In this document: in pieces, positions 35,535 through 43,980 of the stretch
Layout: each line of letters opens with the position of its first letter
How positions within the stretch are numbered: the first letter of the stretch is position 1
Assembly (NCBI RefSeq): GCF_030388665.1
Contig: NZ_CP128846.1
Location: forward strand, 6,088,501-6,152,500
Direction: 5' to 3'
DNA: 64,000 nucleotides
DNA from: Streptomyces flavofungini
Lineage (GTDB): Bacteria; Actinomycetota; Actinomycetes; Streptomycetales; Streptomycetaceae
Notes under the pieces: model-generated
Database searches by the model: none
What the model was told of the DNA's origin: nothing
What the model saw: the letters and a program-made list of their open reading frames with translations, nothing else
Program-made: the position numbers and the translations under genes

Positions 35535-36433
35535 GCGGGGGCGGGGAGCGGCCGCGGGCGGAGGGCGCGGTGGACCCGGTGGACCCGGTGGACCCGGTGG
35601 ACCCGGTGGACCCGGTGGACGCTGTCGGCGGGCGGGTCCGGCGGGCCGTCGTCGGAGTGCTCGCCCGCGGCTGGCTGCTCGTCCTCCTCGTCGTCCTCTG
35701 GGAGTCGGCCGCCCGGCGGGCCGAGGATCTGTATTTTCCGCCGCCCACGCGGATCGTCGGGACCATGCGGGAGCTGTGGTGGTCGGGGCCGCCGTCCCGG
35801 CTGTGGCTGAGTGACCTCGCGGTCGACGACTTCGTGCCGAGCCTGAGTCATCTGCTGCTCGGCTGGGCCGTCGCGGGTGCCGTCGGGGTCGCCGTGGGGG
35901 TCGGGATCGGGCTCTCCCGGGTGGCCTTCCACGTGCTCGATCCGGTGCTGCAGTTCGGGCGTGCCGTGCCGCCGCCCACGCTCATCCCGTTCTTCATGGT
36001 CGCCTTCGGGCTCGGCACGTCCATGCAACTGGCGGCCATCGTCTTCGGCGTCGTCTGGCCGGTGCTGCTCAACACCGCCGACGGCGTGCGCTCCGTGGAG
36101 CCGCTCCAGCTCGACACCGCCCGCGTGCTCGGGCTCGGCCGCCTCGCACGGCTCCGGTACGTCGTCCTGCCGGGGGCCGCGCCGAAGATCTTCGCGGGGC
36201 TGCGGGTGGCGCTCGGGTTCGCGCTGATCCTCATGGTCGTCGCCGAGCTGATGGGGTCGGGCGAGGGCATCGGGTCCCGGCTCAACGCCGCCGAGCGGGA
36301 GTTCAGGCCGGACCGGCTGTGGGCGGGGATCGTGCTGCTGGGTGCCGTCGGCTGCGTACTGAACGGACTGTTCCTGCTCGTCGAGCGAAAAGTCCTGGCC
36401 TGGCACCGGGGAGCGCGGCGGGCGGACACCTAG
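35531..36433 (+). CDS. ABC transporter permease (second subunit)
   Basis: 300 residues from ATG 35531, overlapping the previous stop (ATGA). The cytoplasmic N-terminus contains five perfect Val-Asp-Pro triplets plus Val-Asp-Ala. About six helices follow, with the transport loop EPLQLDTARVLGLGRLARLR. Two distinct permeases imply a heterodimeric channel, whereas many SsuC-type systems use a homodimer. Confidence 0.9.
   Translation: MSGGGERPRAEGAVDPVDPVDPVDPVDPVDAVGGRVRRAVVGVLARGWLLVLLVVLWESAARRAEDLYFPPPTRIVGTMRELWWSGPPSRLWLSDLAVDDFVPSLSHLLLGWAVAGAVGVAVGVGIGLSRVAFHVLDPVLQFGRAVPPPTLIPFFMVAFGLGTSMQLAAIVFGVVWPVLLNTADGVRSVEPLQLDTARVLGLGRLARLRYVVLPGAAPKIFAGLRVALGFALILMVVAELMGSGEGIGSRLNAAEREFRPDRLWAGIVLLGAVGCVLNGLFLLVERKVLAWHRGARRADT
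35570..35620 (+). repeat. 9-bp in-frame minisatellite (GTGGACCCG)
   Basis: Five perfect GTGGACCCG units encode Val-Asp-Pro and a sixth ends GCT (Ala). The unit length keeps the frame, so copy number could vary between strains without breaking the permease. Confidence 0.95.
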
Positions 36434-36564
36434 ACCACCCGGCCCCACGGGGCGGCGGACCGGCCGCGATCCACGGGGCGCACGGGGAACGCGAGGGCCC
36501 TACGGACCCTCACCTCACTTAGACCGCAAGGCAGTTGGCAGCAGGGGTACAGGGGGAACAGGGG

Positions 36565-37359
36565 ATGCTGGAGATCGCTGGGCTCAGTCATCGCTACGCC
36601 GACGGGCACCGAGCCGTCGAAGAGGTCGAACTGCACGTCGCGCGCGGCGAGTTGGTGAGCATCGTCGGGCCGTCCGGCTGCGGCAAGTCCACGCTCCTCC
36701 GGTGCGTGGCGGGACTGCAGCGGCCGAGCGAGGGCCGCGTCGCCGTCGACGGCCGGGACGTCGACGGCGTACCCGACGACATCGCCGTCGTCTTCCAGGA
36801 CTACACCCGCTCGCTCTTCCCGTGGCTGACCGTCCGCGACAACGTCGCCCTGCCGCTGCGCCGCCGCGGCCTCGCCCGCGCCGAGCGCCGCGCCCGCGCG
36901 GAGGAAGCCCTCGCACAGGTCGGCCTCCACGGCACCGCGGGCAGATACCCGTGGCAGCTCTCCGGCGGCATGCAGCAGCGCGTCGCCATCGCCCGCGCGC
37001 TCGCCTACCGGCCCGCGCTGCTCCTGATGGACGAGCCGTTCGGCTCCGTGGACGCGCAGACCAGGGAGGACCTGGAGGACCTGCTGCTCGCGGTGCGCGG
37101 GGGCGGGGGCGGAGGATCGGGCGGGGGGACGGGCGGCGATCACGACGGCGACGGCATGACGATTCTGCTGGTCACCCACGACATCGACGAGAGCGTGTAC
37201 GTCGGTGACCGCGTCGTCGTCCTCACCGGCGCCCCCGGCCGCGTCCACAGCGAACTGCGCGTCGAACTGCCCGCGCCCCGCGACCAGATCGGCACCCGCG
37301 GCCTGCCGGAGTTCGTGAAGCTGCGCGCCGAGGTCGGGCGGGCGGTGCGGCGGCCGTGA
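36565..37359 (+). CDS. ABC transporter ATP-binding protein (SsuB/TauB type)
   Basis: 264 residues from ATG 36565, preceded by AGGGGG; an in-frame TTG at 36535 is weaker. Motifs in order: Walker [11 protein letters not shown]-loop VFQDY, signature LSGGMQQR, Walker [10 protein letters not shown] and H-loop VTHDIDE. A Gly-rich insertion ([19 protein letters not shown]) interrupts the region before the H-loop. It energises the two upstream permeases. Stop overlaps the next start as GTGA. Confidence 0.95.
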   Translation: MLEIAGLSHRYADGHRAVEEVELHVARGELVSIVGPSGCGKSTLLRCVAGLQRPSEGRVAVDGRDVDGVPDDIAVVFQDYTRSLFPWLTVRDNVALPLRRRGLARAERRARAEEALAQVGLHGTAGRYPWQLSGGMQQRVAIARALAYRPALLLMDEPFGSVDAQTREDLEDLLLAVRGGGGGGSGGGTGGDHDGDGMTILLVTHDIDESVYVGDRVVVLTGAPGRVHSELRVELPAPRDQIGTRGLPEFVKLRAEVGRAVRRP

Positions 37360-38651
37360 GCGCCATGAACGCCGCGAACGCCGATGTGCTCGTCGCGGGC
37401 GCGGGCATCGGTGGGCTCACGGCGGCCCTGAGCCTGCACGCGGCGGGCATCGGCGTGCGGGTCGTCGACCCCGTGCCGGTGCTGCGGCCCGTCGGCGTCG
37501 GCATCAACCTGCTGCCGCACGCCGTCCGCGAACTCACCGAGCTCGGCCTCGGCGAGCAGCTCGCCGCGACCGGCGTGGCGACCGCCGAGATGGTCCACTA
37601 CGACCGGCACGGCAACCGCATCTGGGGCGAGCCGCGCGGGCACGCCCTCGGCTACCACTGGCCGCAGTACTCCATCCACCGCGGCGCCCTCCAGATGATC
37701 CTGCTCGACGCCGTGCGCGAACGCCTCGGCGAGCGGGCCGTCGTCACCGGAACCTCGTTCGTGCGGTGCGCCGAGACGGAGGGGCAGCTCCTTCGGGTCA
37801 TCCTGCGGGACATGGCGCGCGGGCGTGAGCACGCCGTGCGGGTGCGGGCGCTGGTCGGGGCCGACGGGCTCTACTCGACCGTGCGCGCGCGGCTGCACCC
37901 CGGGGAGGGGCCGCCGCTGTGGAACGGCATCCGGATGTGGCGCGGCGTCACCGAGTGGGAGCCCGTGCTCGGCGGGCGCACCGTCGCCATCGCGGGCAGC
38001 AACGCGCACGCCAAGCTCGTCGTCTACCCCATCTCCGGCGAGGCCGAGCGGCGGGGGCGGGCGCTGCTCAACTGGGTCGCGGAGGTGCGCTTCCCCGTCG
38101 AGCACGGGGCCATCTCCGGGGCCGCCGACTGGAACCGCAGCGGGCGGCTCTCCGACGTCCTGCCGTACTTCGCCGGGTGGCGGATCGGGGATCTGGACGT
38201 GCCCGCGCTGTTCGCCGCGACCCGGCGCATCCTGGAGTACCCGATGGTCGACCGGGAGCCGCTGCCCCGCTGGGGGCGCGGGCCCGTCACCCTCCTCGGC
38301 GACGCCGCCCACCCGATGTACCCCGTCGGCTCCAACGGCGGCTCCCAGGCCGTCCTCGACGCCCGGGTCCTCGCGCGCAGCCTCGCCGTCAACGACCCCG
38401 ACCGGGTCGCCGGGCTGCGGGCGTACGAGGAGGTGCGGCGGGAGGCCACGGCCGCGCTCGTCCTCGCCAACCGGCGCATGCCCGCCGACCGGCTCCTCCA
38501 GGTCGTCGCCGAGCGCGCGCCCGACGGGTTCGACCGGGTCGAGGACGTGCTCACCTCGGAGGAGCTGGCCGAGCTGGACGCGGCGTATCGGTGGACGACG
38601 GGCACGGATGTGGCGGAGCTGAACGGAAGGGGGAGCTGGGGGGTGGGGTAG
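37356..38651 (+). CDS. FAD-dependent monooxygenase (PhzS/salicylate-hydroxylase-like)
   Basis: 431 residues from GTG 37356; ATG 37365 is an alternative. FAD motifs: GXGXXG (VLVAGAGIGGLTAALSLHAA), the DG motif (ALVGADGLYSTVRARL) and GD motif (VTLLGDAAHPMYPVGSNGGS). These define group A flavoprotein hydroxylases that use NAD(P)H and O2 on aromatic rings. It is translationally coupled to the ABC importer genes, suggesting an uptake-then-hydroxylate pathway for an aromatic or heteroaromatic compound. The substrate is not identifiable here. Confidence 0.9.
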   Translation: MSAMNAANADVLVAGAGIGGLTAALSLHAAGIGVRVVDPVPVLRPVGVGINLLPHAVRELTELGLGEQLAATGVATAEMVHYDRHGNRIWGEPRGHALGYHWPQYSIHRGALQMILLDAVRERLGERAVVTGTSFVRCAETEGQLLRVILRDMARGREHAVRVRALVGADGLYSTVRARLHPGEGPPLWNGIRMWRGVTEWEPVLGGRTVAIAGSNAHAKLVVYPISGEAERRGRALLNWVAEVRFPVEHGAISGAADWNRSGRLSDVLPYFAGWRIGDLDVPALFAATRRILEYPMVDREPLPRWGRGPVTLLGDAAHPMYPVGSNGGSQAVLDARVLARSLAVNDPDRVAGLRAYEEVRREATAALVLANRRMPADRLLQVVAERAPDGFDRVEDVLTSEELAELDAAYRWTTGTDVAELNGRGSWGVG

Positions 38652-38771
38652 GGCGCCCCAGGGGGCTCCGCCGGGCTCCCCTTTGCGGCCGTAGCCGGGC
38701 CACGCGTGGTGGGTGCGCTGGACTTCGTGGAGCAGCTGGAAGCCCTCGGGTGAGCGAGCGTGTTCCTTTGC

Positions 38772-38787
38772 GCTGAGCGCGCTCAGC
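38772..38787. terminator. 16-nt palindrome between converging genes
   Basis: GCTGAGCGCGCTCAGC overlaps the DUF397 stop codon. The spacer before it also carries a short open stretch reading VVGALDFVEQLEALG-stop at about 38707-38754, possibly the tail of a lost gene. Confidence 0.45.
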
Positions 38788-38971
38788 CCTCGGTGGTGCG
38801 GAGGTGGTGGAGGAGGCGGGCGAGGGAGGCCGGGGTGGTGGTGAGTTGTATGGAGGGGTCGTCGCTTTCGCGGAGGTGGATGGTGCCGGGGGATGTGGCC
38901 ACCTCGACGCAGTGATCGCCGTCGCTGCCGTCGGAGAAGGTGGACTTCTGCCAGTGCGTTACCTGAGCCAT
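38783..38971 (-). CDS. DUF397 domain protein
   Basis: 62 residues, MAQVTHWQKSTFSDGSDGDH, with the DUF397 pattern W-x-K-S-x(6)-G followed by CVEVA and RESDDP. DUF397 proteins are small actinobacterial partners of Scr1-type helix-turn-helix/DUF5753 regulators. The expected partner should lie just upstream; only a decayed C-terminal piece of one is visible there (38982-39128). Confidence 0.92.
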   Translation of the reverse strand: MAQVTHWQKSTFSDGSDGDHCVEVATSPGTIHLRESDDPSIQLTTTPASLARLLHHLRTTEG

Positions 38972-38981
38972 GCGGGGTGCC

Positions 38982-39128
38982 TCACAGTTCCTTCGTCATC
39001 CGGTGAATCAAGTCCCGTGACTGCGCGGGGGAGAGTGACGCTTCCTTCACCTTATGGAGCAGGGTGCGAAGCCGTTGCAGTTGAGCCTCCGCGTCGATGG
39101 GCCCCTTGTTGATGGGCGCATCCCTCCG
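38982..39128 (-). pseudogene. Remnant of a helix-turn-helix/DUF5753 regulator C-terminus
   Basis: The minus strand, read in the frame of the stop at 38982-38984, gives QLQRLRTLLHKVKEASLSPA followed by QSRDLIHRMTKEL. This matches the usual end of Scr1-type DUF5753 proteins (L-S-P-x-x-S-R-x-L-I-x(3)-A/T-x-E-L). No upstream part with a helix-turn-helix exists; the DNA beyond 39128 belongs to the opposite-strand ATPase gene. Read by eye; moderate confidence. Confidence 0.5.
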
Positions 39129-39170
39129 CCGCGCATCCCCGACTCCTCACATCCCCATGGGGGTTCACCC

Positions 39171-39581
39171 ATGCCCAACGACGCTGCCCAGCCCTGGGAG
39201 TACGTCGTCCACATCCCGCACGACCCGCGCGCGGTCACCGTGTGTCGCCACACGCTCCGAGTGGTGCTCACCCTGCATGGCCTGGCCCGTGTCACGGACA
39301 TCGCCGAACTCCTGGCGACGGAGCTGGTCGCCAACGCCGTACGCCACACGAAGGGCCCCGTCGCCTTCCGCCTCCTCTGGGCCGACGGGGTGCTGCGGAT
39401 CGGGACATGGGACGCGGACCCCACCCCGCCCGCACCCCCGCTGCGTCCGGCCCTGGACCTGGAGGAGCAGGGGCGCGGGCTCGACCTCGTCCGGGCGTGC
39501 GCGGACACCTGGGGCTGGCACCCGCTGCCCGGGTGCGGCGACGCCGGGAAATACGTCTGGTGCGAACTCGGTGCCGCCTAG
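39171..39581 (+). CDS. Anti-sigma-factor-like histidine-kinase-type ATPase
   Basis: 136 residues from ATG 39171 (GGGGG 7 nt upstream). The GHKL fold is indicated by the N box LLATELVANAVRH and the G box GRGLDLVRACADTWGW. Streptomyces encode many such single-domain RsbW/SpoIIAB-like proteins; no sigma factor or antagonist is adjacent, so its target is unknown. It may be linked to the DUF397/DUF5753 neighbourhood, as often seen in this genus. Confidence 0.88.
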   Translation: MPNDAAQPWEYVVHIPHDPRAVTVCRHTLRVVLTLHGLARVTDIAELLATELVANAVRHTKGPVAFRLLWADGVLRIGTWDADPTPPAPPLRPALDLEEQGRGLDLVRACADTWGWHPLPGCGDAGKYVWCELGAA

Positions 39582-39613
39582 CTCGTTGTGCACCCCGACA
39601 GAAAGGAGAACCG

Positions 39614-40528
39614 ATGGTCGGCTCGTCACATGAGGCGCAACACCGGATCTTCCAGAAGGACACGGAGCTCATGCTCCGCAACTTCCAGCGCCTCTTCCAC
39701 GTCCCGTTCCCCGAGGCGCGGGACATCGCGGTCCTGAACGCGGACCTCACGGAGATCGAACCCATCGAGCGCCGGGTGGACACCCTGTTACGGGTCGACA
39801 CCGATGATGGGAGCTACCTGCTGGTCCTGGAAGCGCAGGGTAAGAAGGACGAGGCCAAGCGCAGCAGTTGGCCGTACTACCTCTCGTACTTGCACGCGAA
39901 GTACCGCTGCGAGCCGGTGCTGATCGTCATGACGCAGAGCAAGTCCACCGCCGACTGGGCGGCGCGGCGCATCACGCTCGGCGTTCCGGGCCGCCCCTCG
40001 CTCATTGTCCAGCCCTTCGTCCTCGGTCCGGAGAACGTACCGGTGGTCTCGGACGAGAAGGAGGCCGCGAGGGATGTCTCCCTCGCCGTCTTCTCGGCGA
40101 TTACGCATGGTAGGGGGCGGGGTGCCGCTGCGATACTGAAACCGCTGGCGTCCGTCCTGGAGACAGTCGAACCCGAGAGCGCGGCGATGTTCGCGCAGCT
40201 CGTCGAGGCAGGCCTGGTCGATCCCCAGGCGAAGGAGATCTGGAGGGACTTGATGGCACCGGTGAACTACTTCTTCCGCCACTCCGTGGCCGAGAAGGTG
40301 CGTGAGGAAGGCCGCGAGGAAGGCCGCGAGGAAGGCCGCGAGGAAGGCCGGGCGGAGAGTGCCCGAGCCATGGTGTTGCGCATGCTGCGCTGGCGCGACA
40401 TCGAGGTGCCGGAGTCGGTGCGGGAACGCGTACTGGCCTGTACAGACCTTGAGCAGCTGAACGTGTGGGCCGAGCGTGCGATGCACGTGTCCGACGCGGA
40501 GAGTCTGTTCCAGGGCGACAAGGGCTGA
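39614..40528 (+). CDS. Rpn/YhgA-like PD-(D/E)XK nuclease-family protein
   Basis: 304 residues from ATG 39614 with a perfect AAAGGAG site. The PD-(D/E)XK-type core is RRVDTLLRVD then SYLLVLEAQGKKDE, with Asp and Glu-x-Gln in the positions typical of Rpn proteins. A charged repeat REEGREEGREEGREEG (about 232-247) precedes a C-terminal ~50-residue domain (VLRMLRWRDIEVPESVRERV). Rpn proteins promote RecA-independent recombination, and some are toxins restrained by a small protein started internally. A frameshifted copy of its middle part lies at 43981-44180. Confidence 0.85.
   Translation: MVGSSHEAQHRIFQKDTELMLRNFQRLFHVPFPEARDIAVLNADLTEIEPIERRVDTLLRVDTDDGSYLLVLEAQGKKDEAKRSSWPYYLSYLHAKYRCEPVLIVMTQSKSTADWAARRITLGVPGRPSLIVQPFVLGPENVPVVSDEKEAARDVSLAVFSAITHGRGRGAAAILKPLASVLETVEPESAAMFAQLVEAGLVDPQAKEIWRDLMAPVNYFFRHSVAEKVREEGREEGREEGREEGRAESARAMVLRMLRWRDIEVPESVRERVLACTDLEQLNVWAERAMHVSDAESLFQGDKG
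40307..40352 (+). repeat. 12-bp in-frame tandem repeat in the Rpn-like gene
   Basis: Four GAAGGCCGCGAG-type units encode Glu-Gly-Arg-Glu repeats. Units are nearly perfect and keep the frame, so copy number could vary. Confidence 0.85.
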
Positions 40529-40616
40529 GCCCTCGGTCTCGGGACGGGTGGGGTTGGTGGGGTCCACGTCCGGAATCCGCCAGCCCGGGGTGGGGTGGGC
40601 AGGTCAAGGTGGGGCC

Positions 40617-40703
40617 ATGAGTACAGCCTTCGCCCCGCGTGCCCTCGGCCCCGACACCCTCGCGCGGCTCCGCGTCACGGAACGCGGGCACCTCCGCCGC
40701 TGA
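40617..40703 (+). pseudogene. Truncated 5' end of a DUF1203 gene
   Basis: ATG 40617 encodes MSTAFAPRALGPDTLARLR, which matches the start of the intact DUF1203 protein at 44282 (MSTAFTPRAITPDALKQLR), then runs to a stop after 28 codons. The upstream DNA (GTCCACGTCCGGAA, CCGCCAGCC) also matches. It is the left half of a duplicated gene pair. Confidence 0.8.
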
Positions 40704-40722
40704 GGGGTTACCCGGGTGCGCG

Positions 40723-41091
40723 GTGGAGGACTTCGGTCACCCGCAGGCCGACAAGATCCAGATGGAGAAGGGCATTCTCCTCAAGCACGGCGCCGGGCGC
40801 ATCGTGCTGGCCGGGTGCGGTAGCCGGGACGGACTGCTGGAGGTCTGGGTCCGCGGCAAAGGCAAGGTCTGCTTGCGTGTCACCGGCAACAGCGGCTACC
40901 TGAGCCTGGAGATTCCCGCGGTCTCCGGCATCAAGGGCAACGACTACGGCACCGACGTGACGATGACCGTGGGCGACGAGGAGAAGAACGTCTCCGACGC
41001 CGCCGACGCAGGACGGGCCGTCACCGTGCGCACCACCGCCAGCGGCGCCATGACCCAACTCGCCGATATCCACCAAGGGCCCCGAACGTGA
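40723..41091 (+). CDS. Fragment or small protein, beta-rich, unknown
   Basis: From GTG 40723 the frame gives EDFGHPQADKIQMEKGILLK then IVLAGCGSRDGLLEVWVRGK and a beta-rich remainder to HQGPRT. No signal peptide and no good ribosome site. The stop overlaps the next start as GTGA. It is probably a piece of a larger secreted beta protein whose beginning was lost at the junction with the truncated DUF1203 gene. Confidence 0.45.
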   Translation: MEDFGHPQADKIQMEKGILLKHGAGRIVLAGCGSRDGLLEVWVRGKGKVCLRVTGNSGYLSLEIPAVSGIKGNDYGTDVTMTVGDEEKNVSDAADAGRAVTVRTTASGAMTQLADIHQGPRT

Positions 41092-41531
41092 CCGGCGTCC
41101 TCGAAGCCGGTGACAACTTCGGCGCGCAGGTTCCGGCTGCCAACGCCGCCCCCGGCGCGGTGTCCTCCGCCAACAACACCCTGGTGGTCATCGGTATCCC
41201 CGGCGAGGGTATTGGTACCGCCGCTGACGCCGGCTCCGTGGAGGTCTTCTCCCTGCTCGGCGCCCCCGGTGACGGCGCCGTCGTGGTCGAACCGGGCAAG
41301 GTCGGTCTCCCCGGGACCTCCGGCGCGAAGCAGAAGCCGGGTGCCAGCATGTACGCAGCGGGTGCGCACCTGTACCTGGGCCGACCCGGCGGCCCCGCAC
41401 CGTACGGCTCCGTGCACACCGTGCCGTGGGGCAACATCGCCGATGCCGCCAACGGTTCCGTGGCCACGTACGAACCCGGCAAGGGCGGGCTGCCCGCAGC
41501 CGGCGCCACCTTCGGTGCTGTCATCCGCTAG
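41088..41531 (+). CDS. FG-GAP repeat fragment
   Basis: 147 residues. VLEAGDNFGAQV is an FG-GAP (integrin alpha-type beta-propeller) blade motif, and KQKPGASMYAAGAHLYLG is a degenerate second one. Whole FG-GAP proteins are secreted and far longer; this lacks a signal peptide. With the preceding open frame it is likely the broken end of one gene (reading ...KGPNVTGVLEAGDNFG if the frames were joined). Confidence 0.55.
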   Translation: MTGVLEAGDNFGAQVPAANAAPGAVSSANNTLVVIGIPGEGIGTAADAGSVEVFSLLGAPGDGAVVVEPGKVGLPGTSGAKQKPGASMYAAGAHLYLGRPGGPAPYGSVHTVPWGNIADAANGSVATYEPGKGGLPAAGATFGAVIR

Positions 41532-41815
41532 CGCAGAGGCGCAGTCGCGTCAGTGGTTCACCGGCGCGTGACGGATCTGGTCCCGGAGCGTCTTCCGCGA
41601 CGCTCCGAGACGAGAGGGCGAGGCGCCGTACCGGGCGCAGGACCTCGACGCTCTCGTGCGGCAAGGCCGCGAGGCGCCGACCGCACGTAATCCGTGCATG
41701 TGGCACGTAGGTAGAGTGTGCTTGGTCTAGACCTTCTCTCTCTGGTCTTGACACTCTCACGCAAGACGGACAGCGCGCCCCTCTGACCAGGGTGGCCGCG
41801 CGGGGGAAATGAGTA
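41532..41815. other. Upstream region of the glycosyltransferase gene
   Basis: No gene seen. It is less G+C-rich than the surroundings near 41690-41765 (TAGGTAGAGTGTGCTTGG, TTCTCTCTCTGGTCTTGACA), as expected for a promoter. No confident -10/-35 pair was assigned. Confidence 0.5.
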
Positions 41816-43972
41816 ATGAAGATCGCGTTTCTGATCAACAACGCCTACGGCATCGGCGGCACGATCCGCTCGACGGCGAACCTCTCGCGGGCGTTCGCGG
41901 CCCGGCACGACGTCGAGGTGGTCAGCGTCCACCAGGTGAAGGACGCACCCGAGTTGCCCTTCGACGAGCGGGTGGGACTGTCCTCGCTCATCGATATGCG
42001 CGAGGACAGCTCCACCTACGAAGGCGACCACCCGCTGACCCGCCAGCCGTGCACGATGTTCCCCGACACAGGCGCCGCGGCGAACTCCGCACGGCTGCCC
42101 TACTCGGCACTTCAGGACGAACGTATCGGCCGGTGGCTGAGCGAGACGAACGCCGACGTGGTGATCGCCACGCGCCCCGACCTCAACGGCTACCTCGCCC
42201 GTGACGGTCAGGCGCGCCATCTGCGCATCGGCCAGGAACACTTGAGCCTGGACGCTCACAATCCCACCTTGCGCGGGCACCAGAACAAGGCGGTCGCCGG
42301 ACTGGACGCGTTCGTGACCGTGTCCGAGGCTGACGCCGTGCAGTACCGCCGAGCCCTGCCGAACGTGGCGGCCCGGATCCTGTGCATCCCCAACAGTGTG
42401 CCCGCGCCCGCCGTCGAGCCCTCCGACCACCACTCCCAGATCATCATCGCCGCGGGCCGCCTCGCCACCGTCAAGCGGTACGACCGGCTGATCGACGCCT
42501 TCGCGAAGCTGGCCGACGCCCATCCCGCCTGGACATTGCGCCTCTACGGGCGCGGCCCCGAGCGGCCGAACCTGCGCCGCCAGATCGACGAACTCGGCCT
42601 GTACGACCGCATATCCCTCATGGGGCCGGTCTCTCCCATCGAGACCGAATGGGCCAAGGGCGCCATCGCCGCCGTCTCCTCCGACATGGAGTCCTTCGGC
42701 ATGACCATCGTCGAGGCCATGCACTGCGGTGTCCCCGTCGTTTCCACCGACTGCCCCCACGGCCCCGCGGAGATCATCGACGAGACCAACGGCATGCTGG
42801 TGCCCCTGGAAGCCGGGGTGGACGGATACGCCGCGGCCCTTGACCGCCTCATGGCCGACGCGCAACTCCGCGCCCGGCTGGGCGCCACCGCCCGCGAGCG
42901 CGCCCGCGCCTACACGCCGTCGGTCATCGCCCGCCGCTACGAGGCCCTCTTCGAGGAACTGTCCGCCCCGCGCAACCGCCGCCGCCCCGCAGGCGCCCGA
43001 GGCGCGCTGTGGACCCGACTGCGATCCGCACTGCCGACAAGACTCACCCCGCGGGCCGACCCGTCCCCCGCGCCGGCACCGCGCCCCGCCACCCCGGAGC
43101 CCATCGCCCGCCCGGTCGCCTTCGCCCAGGCCACCGCCGACGGCGGCATCAGCATCCGCCTCGACGCGGCGTCCCTGCCACCCGGCCCTCTCGACTTCCT
43201 GGCCCGCCTGCGCCGCGACCCCAAGAAGCGGCACATCCGTGTCCCTCTACCCCCCGTGGCCACCACACCGGACCCGGACGACCCCCGCATCACCCTCGAC
43301 CCGACCGAGCACACACTGGCCGAGGGCCGCTGGGACTGCTATGTCGTCCCTCAGCACACCGCCGACGACAAGGCACGCCTCCTCTGCGCCTTGGCGGAAC
43401 AGGTCCACAGCGTCGGCCGGGCACCGAACCTCGCCGACGGCAACGTATCCGCGTGGCTCCCCTACACCACCACCGACGGATACCTCGCACTGCGCACCTG
43501 GCAGCGCCCCGCACACGCCGAAGTCACAGCCATCGCCATCGGCGACCACCACGCCACCGTCACCGCCCAGCTCTACGCGACCGATGCCCCCCGCATTCCA
43601 CACACCGCCACGATCGTCGCCGTCTCACGCCAGGGAGAGCCGTACGACTTCACGCTCCCCCTCACCCAACCAGCCACCGCGCCAGGGCACTTCACCTTCA
43701 CGCTGCCCTACTCCCGTGCGCTGTCCCTGCGATGCAGTGCGCACGACATATGGGACCTGCGCCTCCGCCTGGAGCACACCAGCGCTCCCATCCCTCTCGG
43801 CCGCATCGGCGGCGACATCGTCGACCGCAAGAAGACCGACGCCGTCCCGGCCGTGGACCTGAGACATGAGGCACGCGGCGAGACACGCGCCAAGCCTTTC
43901 TTCACCGTCACCAACGACTTGGCGTTGAGCCTGCGAGACACGGAAGATCAAGCCCAGAGGACCGCAACGTGA
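41816..43972 (+). CDS. Large GT4-family glycosyltransferase with C-terminal beta domain
   Basis: 718 residues from ATG 41816 (GGGGAAA upstream). Residues ~1-385 form a GT-B glycosyltransferase: MKIAFLINNAYGIGGTIRST, IIIAAGRLATVKRYDRLIDA, LYGRGPERPNLRRQI, and the GT4 E-x7-E motif ESFGMTIVE (Glu292, Glu300). After a Pro/Arg-rich linker (~390-440) comes ~280 residues of predicted beta structure with no recognised family. Such bimodular transferases occur in actinobacterial cell-wall glycopolymer synthesis, but no teichoic-acid genes are nearby. It lies inside the duplicated Rpn-DUF1203 bracket, so it may be acquired. Confidence 0.88.
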   Translation: MKIAFLINNAYGIGGTIRSTANLSRAFAARHDVEVVSVHQVKDAPELPFDERVGLSSLIDMREDSSTYEGDHPLTRQPCTMFPDTGAAANSARLPYSALQDERIGRWLSETNADVVIATRPDLNGYLARDGQARHLRIGQEHLSLDAHNPTLRGHQNKAVAGLDAFVTVSEADAVQYRRALPNVAARILCIPNSVPAPAVEPSDHHSQIIIAAGRLATVKRYDRLIDAFAKLADAHPAWTLRLYGRGPERPNLRRQIDELGLYDRISLMGPVSPIETEWAKGAIAAVSSDMESFGMTIVEAMHCGVPVVSTDCPHGPAEIIDETNGMLVPLEAGVDGYAAALDRLMADAQLRARLGATARERARAYTPSVIARRYEALFEELSAPRNRRRPAGARGALWTRLRSALPTRLTPRADPSPAPAPRPATPEPIARPVAFAQATADGGISIRLDAASLPPGPLDFLARLRRDPKKRHIRVPLPPVATTPDPDDPRITLDPTEHTLAEGRWDCYVVPQHTADDKARLLCALAEQVHSVGRAPNLADGNVSAWLPYTTTDGYLALRTWQRPAHAEVTAIAIGDHHATVTAQLYATDAPRIPHTATIVAVSRQGEPYDFTLPLTQPATAPGHFTFTLPYSRALSLRCSAHDIWDLRLRLEHTSAPIPLGRIGGDIVDRKKTDAVPAVDLRHEARGETRAKPFFTVTNDLALSLRDTEDQAQRTAT

Positions 43973-43980
43973 CCTCCACG

